Shown in pieces: positions 1 through 5,329 of a DNA stretch of 6,687 bases (its first letter is position 1; the number at the start of each line of letters is the position of its first letter). The stretch comes from Polyangiaceae bacterium (GTDB taxonomy: Bacteria > Myxococcota_A > Polyangia > Polyangiales > Polyangiaceae): contig JAKVCH010000166.1 of the NCBI GenBank assembly GCA_022447485.1, positions 1 to 6,687 on the forward strand. Reading direction: 5' to 3'. Both the position numbers and the translations under genes were made by a program. Under the pieces are notes generated by a model. The model was not told where the DNA came from. It searched no databases and saw only the letters and a program-made list of their open reading frames with translations.

Positions 1-154
1 TACGGGTCGCGCTACGAGGCTGAGCTCCGTCGAGTCTGTCGATAATCTGCGATAAACCGCGGGTCTTTCCTCTCGCTGGGAGCGAGGCATCGCGAAAAGT
101 CAGCGCTCTCTAGCACCTGACGCGGTCTGCCTATTTAAGTGTAGTCTAATGTCG
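1..154. other. Left-edge region, no confident gene
   Basis: No convincing complete gene is seen here. In the first + frame there is a short open tail that ends in TAA at 43-45 and reads YGSRYEAELRRVCR. It could be the C-terminus of a gene lying to the left, but 14 residues are too few to recognise. A second + frame is also open, to TAA at 53-55. An imperfect tandem repeat lies at 35-45 and 46-55 (TCTGTCGATAA then TCTGCGATAA). A small hairpin at 72-86 (CTCGCT/AGCGAG, three-base loop) has no T-tract after it on either strand, so it is not called as a terminator. Confidence 0.3.
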
Positions 155-172
155 TACAATTCTTGACATGTA

Positions 173-181
173 TGTTATAGT
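173..181 (+). promoter_or_regulatory. Extended -10 promoter of the PilZ gene
   Basis: TGT-TATAGT at 173-181 matches the extended -10 form TGn-TATAAT with one mismatch. It predicts a transcript start near 188 and a 5' leader of about 23 bases that holds the ribosome binding site. The -35 position at standard spacing (about 153-158, CGTACA) is poor, which extended -10 promoters tolerate. A perfect TTGACA at 163-168 lies only 7 bases upstream of the -10, too close to be its -35. A second -10-like hexamer, TACAAT, lies at 155-160. This is read from the sequence only. Confidence 0.45.
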
Positions 182-198
182 CTGGAACTCTTTGTTTT

Positions 199-204
199 GG
201 AGGA
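199..204 (+). promoter_or_regulatory. Ribosome binding site of the PilZ gene
   Basis: GGAGGA lies six bases before the ATG at 211. This is a near-perfect Shine-Dalgarno sequence at good spacing, and it selects ATG 211 over the in-frame ATG at 226. Confidence 0.85.
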
Positions 205-210
205 ACGGCT

Positions 211-624
211 ATGCGAAATAAAAGAATGATTCATCGGCGACCCACTCGTCACAGCATGCGAGCAGCTTGCCAAGTGGTTCGGCTGGCAGACTTCTCACTG
301 ATTGCTGATCGAATGGAGAACCTGTCGACTTGGGGTTGTCTTGTCTCACCGGCAGATCCTGTACTGACGGGTGAACACGTGCTGGTGTCTTTTCAAATTC
401 CCGGCACGGATGAACGCCTAGAGGTGGACGCGACGGTGACCAGGGTGATTCATGGTCGTCGTCCTGGCGAGAACACAAGAAAATTGGGCCTCGAATTTGA
501 AAACCTCGCACCCTACGAGCGCTTTCGACTTCGCCGTGCCTTGCGAGAGCGGCCAATTGTCCCGCCTGGGCCACGTCCCGGTCGTCGCTCGAGACAATTC
601 GATCTCGCGGCGTTGCTGGCTTGA
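211..624 (+). CDS. PilZ-domain protein, putative cyclic-di-GMP receptor
   Basis: This is a 137-residue cytoplasmic protein with no signal peptide or membrane segment. It shows both halves of the PilZ cyclic-di-GMP signature. The first is an arginine cluster fitting RxxxR (R9-R13, with R13-R17 as a second match). The second is N37-L-S-T-W-G42, fitting (D/N)xSxxG about 25 residues later. A beta-rich core follows and ends in the usual GLEFENL strand (about 93-99) and a C-terminal helix. In characterised PilZ proteins these residues clamp a cyclic-di-GMP dimer, so ligand binding is expected but not shown. Residues 115-130 form a Pro/Arg-rich basic tail before a hydrophobic end, beyond the typical domain; its role is unknown. 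The gene has its own promoter and terminator and no co-transcribed partner, so the output (motility, exopolysaccharide, transcription) cannot be told. The domain call is firm; the target process is unknown. Confidence 0.88.
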   Translation: MRNKRMIHRRPTRHSMRAACQVVRLADFSLIADRMENLSTWGCLVSPADPVLTGEHVLVSFQIPGTDERLEVDATVTRVIHGRRPGENTRKLGLEFENLAPYERFRLRRALRERPIVPPGPRPGRRSRQFDLAALLA

Positions 625-673
625 GCTCGGCGGCGGCGCGCGCCTCCGAAATTCTTTTTGAGAAGAATCATTC

Positions 674-710
674 AATCGCACTCACCCAAGGAGTGCGATT
701 TTTTGTTTTT
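674..710 (+). terminator. Intrinsic terminator after the PilZ gene
   Basis: A perfect 10-base-pair stem (AATCGCACTC at 674-683, GAGTGCGATT at 691-700) closes a seven-base loop. The tail is T-rich (TTTTGTTTTT, 701-710). It lies 50 bases after the PilZ stop codon and separates that gene from the operon starting at 1074. Confidence 0.93.
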
Positions 711-737
711 GTAGGATAGTGTATGCCTTCTCACCCT

Positions 738-782
738 GACTCAGTTGAGCCAACGATGAGTCCTCTCTTAGAGGAATATTCC
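738..782. repeat. Cluster of three adjoining inverted repeats
   Basis: GACTCAGTTG at 738-747 pairs with CAAC-GA-TGAGTC at 751-762: ten base pairs, a two-base bulge (755-756) and a three-base loop. It overlaps by two bases a perfect TCCTCT-CTT-AGAGGA repeat at 761-775. That one in turn overlaps the 10-base palindrome GGAATATTCC at 773-782. Because they share bases, adjacent pairs cannot all form fully at once. The cluster may hold operator sites or a folded leader. No known regulator site is recognised. Confidence 0.4.
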
Positions 783-925
783 AGCTTGGCTTTTCGGTTA
801 TTGCAGATCTGAAATGTTCTATGTTGCTCTAACTCGAAATTTGTGTCTGCGCCGTGAAACGATGTCCTCTGTAGCTAGTTTTGGTCAGGGGCAGCGGGAC
901 TTATTCCAAGATTTTTATCAAATTC

Positions 926-971
926 ACTCTTCGGGGAAGATTTGTCCGACACCCATCGGTGTGCGAAGAGT
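926..971 (+). repeat. Nested inverted repeat in the operon leader
   Basis: ACTCTTCG (926-933) and CGAAGAGT (964-971) are perfect 8-base inverted repeats. They enclose a second hairpin, ACACC/GGTGT at 949-953 and 958-962 with a four-base loop, and possibly a weak three-pair helix (935-937 with 945-947). In RNA this would make a compact 46-base branched fold about 100 bases before the start codon. No known riboswitch or RNA family is recognised, and chance pairing of this size is possible. Confidence 0.3.
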
Positions 972-1073
972 AGGGCGGGATCCATTCGGTTCCATTCTTT
1001 TCGTACCAGGTTGGTTGGCTCATGCTTCTGTTTCCTACGAGGTGAGACGGTCAACCAAAAGCTCGAGTCGACT

Positions 1074-2477
1074 ATGCATCTATTCCGCAACCGTCATTCA
1101 CAGCAAAAACTAGCTCTACAACGCCGTACTTTCCTCAAGGCCGCCGGTTTGGGTATTTCGGCACCGCTAGCACTTCGCATGTCGCAACTCGCGATTGCTG
1201 AGCCAGGTGGGGCCAATAATCGGTTCATGGTTGTTTATGTTCCGCATGGTTTGCCGAATGAGCACTACGAAGTGGGCGATAATTGTGATCTTGCTCAGGC
1301 GGGCGTTGGGATTCTCTCGCCCCTCGAGCCTTACAAGAAATACCTGACCGTTCCCCGCGGAGTGACGAATAATTATTCCACCAACCACGCTGCGATTCGC
1401 AGCACCCTGACCGGCAATGGAAAGAGCAATTCGATCGACTTCGCGATTGCCTCGGAGTTGGGTGTAACGGCCCACGCTCTAGCCGTTCGTCCCAACGAAT
1501 ACTGTGGTTCTTGGGGAGCGTGCACGATTGCCGAAGATGGTCACCTCTTGAAGCATGGTGGTTGGGCAGGTCCGGTGATGAATCCTGCAGATGCCGTCGC
1601 CGACCTTTTTTCTGGTTTGAGCGCCTCGAGCAGCCCAGCGGATAGTGTCTTACAAGACGCTCAATTCCGTGCGGCAGCCCTTCAGCTCACTGAGGGCGAA
1701 GTCAGCTCGATGAAGGCCGCTTTGGCTGGGCTCACCGCCGAAGAGAATAAATTGCAGCTTCATCTTGAGTCCCTCCAGGCGATTCGCTCGAACATCGAAA
1801 ATCCTTCACAAATGGTGAGTTGCGATAGTCGTCCTAGTTTACCGTTGGTCGACGCCGCTGCTGGCGTCGATGAGCTAGCTGAAGAAAATTTCGGCACATT
1901 ATTGAAAGGGCACTTGCAGGCAGCGGCGCAGGCTCTGCGCTGTGGCTCCGCTCGGGTGGTTGCCCTTCAGCTTCTGCACACGAACGCGAATCAAATGATG
2001 AACTTCCCGGGAGGACCGGGCATCGCCGGCTCGCACCATGCTGATTTATCTCATGCAACCACCGCTTCTCGGCGCGAAGATTTTGCGAAGGCCCAGAAGT
2101 GGATTTACCAAACCTTGGCCGATGAGGTTTTGTCCGTGCTGGATGTGCCTGACCCAAGCGGAGCGCCTGGCGAAACCGTTCTGGATAATACGACTATTCT
2201 TGTCTGTTCAGAGATTGCCGATGGTGCAGAGCACAACTCTGAGCATCTGATTACCCCTCCGCGACCGCAATTTGCTTTCCAGGGAAGTGAAATCGGCACC
2301 TACTTGCCTTGGACGATTATTGGGCGAGGAGGCGGCTACTTCCAGGGCGGGATCTCCCCCTATGTGAAACAAGAAGATCATCGCAATGTTTTGGCAGCGG
2401 TAGCTGAATCAATGGGTGTTTCGCTCACTAACTGGGGTGGTGCTGCACTGACTCCAACAGCGGCGCTGAGAGGATGA
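1074..2477 (+). CDS. Tat-exported DUF1552 (HXXSHH) family protein
   Basis: The protein has 467 residues, a normal length for this family. A twin-arginine signal lies at Q16-R-R-T-F-L-K22, followed by an Ala/Leu-rich segment and an A-I-A site near residue 42, so it is probably exported folded through Tat. The mature part carries family landmarks: HHADLSH at 321-327, the strand and acidic stretch C378-S-E-I-A-D-G-A-E-H387, and G417-R-G-G-G-Y422 near the C-terminus. The family has no established biochemical function. The HXXSHH-like motif here is irregular: one extra residue, and Ala328 where the last His is expected. The ATG at 1074 is preferred because it puts the Tat motif 16 residues from the N-terminus. 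The frame is open upstream to a TTG at 942, but that would add 44 residues unlike a signal peptide. No good ribosome binding site precedes 1074. The stop codon sits two bases before the AAAGGA-led start region of the next gene, so both are surely one operon. Confidence 0.92.
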   Translation: MHLFRNRHSQQKLALQRRTFLKAAGLGISAPLALRMSQLAIAEPGGANNRFMVVYVPHGLPNEHYEVGDNCDLAQAGVGILSPLEPYKKYLTVPRGVTNNYSTNHAAIRSTLTGNGKSNSIDFAIASELGVTAHALAVRPNEYCGSWGACTIAEDGHLLKHGGWAGPVMNPADAVADLFSGLSASSSPADSVLQDAQFRAAALQLTEGEVSSMKAALAGLTAEENKLQLHLESLQAIRSNIENPSQMVSCDSRPSLPLVDAAAGVDELAEENFGTLLKGHLQAAAQALRCGSARVVALQLLHTNANQMMNFPGGPGIAGSHHADLSHATTASRREDFAKAQKWIYQTLADEVLSVLDVPDPSGAPGETVLDNTTILVCSEIADGAEHNSEHLITPPRPQFAFQGSEIGTYLPWTIIGRGGGYFQGGISPYVKQEDHRNVLAAVAESMGVSLTNWGGAALTPTAALRG

Positions 2478-2482
2478 AAGGA
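2477..2482 (+). promoter_or_regulatory. Ribosome binding site deciding the lipoprotein start
   Basis: AAAGGA sits six bases before ATG 2489. The alternative ATG at 2474 overlaps the upstream stop as ATGA but has its GAGAGG directly abutting the start, which is too close. The start at 2489 also gives a standard MKKT signal peptide, so 2489 is chosen. Confidence 0.6.
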
Positions 2483-2488
2483 CAGACC

Positions 2489-4252
2489 ATGAAAAAAACA
2501 ATGTTCTTTCGTTCGTCTTTTGCACTCACTCTCGCCTGTTTTGGCGTGGCCTGTGGCTCACCTCCTCCCTTAGGCTCTGAGGAAGAAAATGGCTCTGGAG
2601 GCGGTTCGAGTGGTCTCGAAGGTAGTGGTGGCAGTGGTGGGCCAGGCGGTCCGGCTGAAGGAGTCGACGCCGGCGCATCTTCGTCCAGGGAAGAGGTTCG
2701 TGAACTATGTGCGGCTGAAGCTCCTGGCCCTCGCCTTCTACGTCGCTTAACACTCACTGAGCTCGATCAGGTCGTGAAGAATATCTTCCCTGAGATCGTC
2801 AATAGTGCTGATTTTTCTGGGGTTCGCTTGCCTGCGGATTCAGAGTCACCGCTCGGCTTTTCGACAGACGCAGCAACTCTCTTACCGACCCAGCCCGTAG
2901 TGAACGATTTGCTGAAGTCGGCCGAGGCTGTTGCGGATGCAATCGTTGACCCCAACGTATTAGGCTCGATGCTGCCCTGCTCCGCCGACGCGGCCGATGC
3001 TACCTGCGCTGGTGAGTTCGTGAGTAAGTATGGGCGACGGCTCTTTCGTCGTAGTCTCACCGAGGAAGAAAAGTCGCGCTATGTAGGTCTCTTCGAGACA
3101 GTTTCAGCAGATTCCGACTTTTCTACGGGATTAAAGTGGACAATTACCTCTCTTTTCCAATCACCTCATGCTTTCTATCGGTCGGAGGTTGGCGAGCCGA
3201 ACCCTGAGGGTGGCTTCGACTTAACGCCGACAGAAATCGCCACCAACTTGGCCTTCACTTACACCGGTTATCCGCCCAGCGATGAGCTCATTGCAAAGGC
3301 CGAGGCCGGAGAGTTGACGGACTTGGGTGCCGAAGCCGAAGCGCTACTCAATCAAGATACCAAGCTGACGATACGCAGCTTCTTTTCTGAGTGGCTGCAG
3401 TATCAAATCATTCGCGGCAAGACTCGCGACGCCTATGAAGGCTTTGAACTGAAGCCAGAAGGAGGCGATGGTTCAGAGCTATCCACCTCAGAGTACATGG
3501 CCGAAGAAACACAGGTCTACACAGAGACGATGATGTTGGGCAATTATACGATGCTCGACTTCTTCACCGCCGACTGGAGCCCCTTGAATAGTAAGTTGGC
3601 GAGTCATTACGGTTATGGTGAAGACGAAGCGACATCCTTGGCATTTGTGAAAGTGACCCGTCCTGAAGGGCAGGGTCTCGGGGTGACAGCTCTGGGCTCG
3701 ATCTCGGCGTCCACAGCGCACCAGACTCATTCTTCTCCAACCTTGCGTGGCTTACATTTCTACGAAAAGTTCTTGTGTAATGAGCCGACGGAGCCCCCTG
3801 AGGATATTCCAGCTTTAGAGGAGGCCACCGCCGAAGCGCCCGAAGACGCAACGACGCGTGAACAGTTCGAGCTTTTTCACGCTACGGGAACAACCTGCAA
3901 GAATTGTCATATTGCTTTCGAACCCTTTGGTTTCGCTTTTGAGGAATTCGATGAGGCCGGCGTATTTCGAACGACTGAAAAAGGAAAGCCAATCGACGCC
4001 AAAACAACTGTGCGATTCTCGACAGGCGAAGTCGAGATTGATGGCATGACCGAGCTGGCCAATCAGGCGTTCCAGAATCAAGATATGCAGAATTGTGCGA
4101 GTGGTATGTTAGCCGCGTACTTCCTTTCAGGGGCTGGTGGACAGTCGTGTGCGGCAAATAGCTTAAGAACTCAGGTCGCTCAGGGGCAGATTTCGATCCG
4201 TCAATACTTGCTTGGCCTGGCACAGACCGAGCACTTCAGACATCGCGAGTAG
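2489..4252 (+). CDS. DUF1587/1595/1592/1588/1585 lipoprotein with CXXCH motif
   Basis: The protein has 587 residues. Residues 1-22 are a signal peptide (MKKT start, hydrophobic core) ending in VAC22, with C17 as the alternative; either lipobox is imperfect, so lipidation is likely but not certain. Residues 23-75 form a Gly/Ser/Pro/Glu linker of low complexity. Then come, in order, a DUF1587-like segment (RLLRRLTLTEL from R82), DUF1595 (about 170-232, with GRRLFRRSLTEEE), DUF1592 (about 244-376), DUF1588 (about 396-507) and DUF1585 (about 518-583). This is the usual multi-domain order of the Planctomycete-type cytochrome proteins. In DUF1588, C470-K-N-C-H474 fits a haem c site and is followed by the family's PFGFAFEEFDEAG stretch. 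Electron transfer in the periplasm is an inference; no enzyme activity is established. It is the distal gene of the operon with the DUF1552 protein. An alternative start at 2474 would add five residues. Confidence 0.92.
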   Translation: MKKTMFFRSSFALTLACFGVACGSPPPLGSEEENGSGGGSSGLEGSGGSGGPGGPAEGVDAGASSSREEVRELCAAEAPGPRLLRRLTLTELDQVVKNIFPEIVNSADFSGVRLPADSESPLGFSTDAATLLPTQPVVNDLLKSAEAVADAIVDPNVLGSMLPCSADAADATCAGEFVSKYGRRLFRRSLTEEEKSRYVGLFETVSADSDFSTGLKWTITSLFQSPHAFYRSEVGEPNPEGGFDLTPTEIATNLAFTYTGYPPSDELIAKAEAGELTDLGAEAEALLNQDTKLTIRSFFSEWLQYQIIRGKTRDAYEGFELKPEGGDGSELSTSEYMAEETQVYTETMMLGNYTMLDFFTADWSPLNSKLASHYGYGEDEATSLAFVKVTRPEGQGLGVTALGSISASTAHQTHSSPTLRGLHFYEKFLCNEPTEPPEDIPALEEATAEAPEDATTREQFELFHATGTTCKNCHIAFEPFGFAFEEFDEAGVFRTTEKGKPIDAKTTVRFSTGEVEIDGMTELANQAFQNQDMQNCASGMLAAYFLSGAGGQSCAANSLRTQVAQGQISIRQYLLGLAQTEHFRHRE

Positions 4253-4261
4253 AAATAGAAG

Positions 4262-4278
4262 AGCCGCTTTCGGCTTTA
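4262..4278 (+). terminator. Weak hairpin just after the lipoprotein gene
   Basis: AGCCG (4262-4266) pairs with CGGCT (4271-4275) across a four-base loop and is followed only by TT. It lies nine bases past the stop codon. The stem is short and the T-tract poor, so it may only assist the stronger hairpin downstream or protect the 3' end. Confidence 0.35.
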
Positions 4279-4293
4279 CTCTCGTTAAGACAG

Positions 4294-4328
4294 AAAAGGC
4301 GCTGGCGGTGTTTCGTCGGCGCCTTTTT
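4294..4328. terminator. Bidirectional terminator between convergent operons
   Basis: AAAAGGCGC (4294-4302) pairs perfectly with GCGCCTTTT (4319-4327). The stem continues inward with five more pairs, two of them G-U (4303-4307 with 4314-4318), leaving a six-base loop. On the + strand it ends in TTTTT (4324-4328). On the - strand the same stem ends in TTTT. It lies 42 bases past the + strand stop and 30 bases past the - strand stop, so it can serve both operons. Confidence 0.88.
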
Positions 4329-4357
4329 CCGGGAGGCCCTATTTTCGAAGCAGCTAA

Positions 4358-5329
4358 TCAAGAGACGAGATTCTGGGGAGCTCCCTGAAGGTAGGTGCGA
4401 ATATTCTCGACGCTGACGTCAATCAAACGCTGACGAGCCTCTGCTGTTGCCCAAGCGATATGCGGCGTAATCATGCAACGCGGCGCGCCGATGAGTGGAG
4501 AGCTCTGGCGCGGTGGCTCGCTCGTGAGTACGTCGATGCCGACGCCGCCGAGCTGGCCTTCGTGGAGAGCTTTTGCCACCGCCTTCTCATCGAGCAAAGG
4601 GCCGCGTGCTACGTTGAGTAGGAAGGCTCCCTTTTTCATGTGCTGCAGGCTTTGCTCGTTGATCAGCTGATGAGTAGCCTCGGTCAGCGGTGCATGGAGC
4701 GAGAGCACGTCAGACCTTTTCAGTAATTCAGAAAATGGGACGTTTTCGAATTCATCATCACGCACCGTTCGAGTGTTGCAGATGACCTTCATGCCCAAGG
4801 CGCGACCTAGACGAGCCATTTGCCGACCGATGGCGCCGAGTCCGAAAATGCCCAAGGTTTTGCCCGCAAGCTCGACCAAGGGCGTTCGATAGTAGGCGAA
4901 GGCCGGTGAGCTCTGCCACTCGCCACTTTGAACGCTTTGATTGTGGGTCCCAACCCCATGACAGAGCTCAAGCAAGAGGGCGAGGGCATGCTGCGCCGTG
5001 GAGTGGGTGCTGTAGCCCGGCACGTTGGAAACAAGAACTCCCCGGCGTTGTGCTGCCTCCAAGTCGATAATATTGTAGCCAGTTGCCAAGATGCTCACGA
5101 ACTTTAGTTGGGGGAGTTGGGCAAACTCCTCTTCGCCTAAAGGGACCTTATTTGTCAGAACCACCTCGGCGCCGGCAGCATGGGTGAGCAGTTCAGATGG
5201 CAGGGTGCGCTGGAAGATGGCCAGGCTTCCCAGTTCTTCTAGTGCTTGGAGTCGGGGCGTGCCTCGAAGTTCTGCGGGGCACGATGCTGAGCCAAACGCT
5301 GGATCAGCATCGAGGACTGCGATTTTCAT
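4358..5329 (-). CDS. D-2-hydroxyacid dehydrogenase, glycerate dehydrogenase-like
   Basis: This 323-residue cytoplasmic oxidoreductase belongs to the D-isomer-specific 2-hydroxyacid dehydrogenases and should interconvert a 2-oxoacid and a D-2-hydroxyacid. The nucleotide-binding fold starts with G163-L-G-A-I-G168. The catalytic residues are in place: R242 (NVARGP), E271 (TSEPP) and H290 (TPHIAWAT). ATGYN (82-86), NVPGYST (102-108) and YYRTPLVELAGKT (146-158) resemble the glycerate dehydrogenase/hydroxypyruvate reductase subgroup, so hydroxypyruvate or glyoxylate is a reasonable substrate guess. The second beta strand ends in C184-N-T-R187 with no Asp or Glu. This is closer to NADPH-preferring GhrB-type enzymes than to NAD-specific ones. 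Its ATG overlaps the upstream acyl-CoA dehydrogenase stop as ATGA and has no clear ribosome binding site, which points to translational coupling. Family assignment is firm; substrate and cofactor are inferred. Confidence 0.95.
   Translation of the reverse strand: MKIAVLDADPAFGSASCPAELRGTPRLQALEELGSLAIFQRTLPSELLTHAAGAEVVLTNKVPLGEEEFAQLPQLKFVSILATGYNIIDLEAAQRRGVLVSNVPGYSTHSTAQHALALLLELCHGVGTHNQSVQSGEWQSSPAFAYYRTPLVELAGKTLGIFGLGAIGRQMARLGRALGMKVICNTRTVRDDEFENVPFSELLKRSDVLSLHAPLTEATHQLINEQSLQHMKKGAFLLNVARGPLLDEKAVAKALHEGQLGGVGIDVLTSEPPRQSSPLIGAPRCMITPHIAWATAEARQRLIDVSVENIRTYLQGAPQNLVS

Larger units (their letters stand above)
711..1073 (+). other. Intergenic region and leader of the DUF1552/DUF1592 operon
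   Basis: These 363 bases contain no believable gene. Short open frames (for example 814-1113) lack family features and a ribosome binding site. Since a strong terminator precedes it and an operon follows, the promoter of that operon should lie here, but I find no good -35/-10 pair. What can be seen is a cluster of inverted repeats at 738-782, a nested inverted repeat at 926-971, a strong Shine-Dalgarno-like GAGGTGA at 1039-1045 that is too far from the start codon, and an 8-base palindrome AGTCGACT at 1066-1073 touching the ATG. Confidence 0.5.

Noticed and set aside
35..55. Imperfect tandem repeat TCTGTCGATAA/TCTGCGATAA
   Set aside because: It has only two short, non-identical copies, with nothing to show more than chance or local slippage.
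72..86. Hairpin CTCGCT/AGCGAG as a terminator of an upstream gene
   Set aside because: The stem is short and no T-tract follows on either strand.
163..168. Perfect TTGACA as the -35 of the PilZ promoter
   Set aside because: It is 7 bases from the TATAGT -10, and the region 16-18 bases downstream of it (about 185-192, GAACTCTT) has no -10-like hexamer.
942..1073. Upstream extension of the DUF1552 gene to a TTG start at 942
   Set aside because: It would put 44 residues with no family character before the Tat motif, and it overlaps a likely structured leader. Starting at 1074 places the twin arginines at a normal distance.
814..1113. 99-residue + strand open frame
   Set aside because: It has no ribosome binding site or recognisable domain, and its end overlaps the better supported DUF1552 start in another frame.
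2428..2757. 109-residue - strand open frame
   Set aside because: It is the antisense of the Gly/Ser linker and reads as Pro/Ser-rich low complexity. It is a composition shadow of the lipoprotein gene.
3882..4223. 113-residue - strand open frame antisense to the DUF1588/DUF1585 domains
   Set aside because: The opposite strand carries strong family motifs through the whole stretch. The antisense product has no recognisable features.
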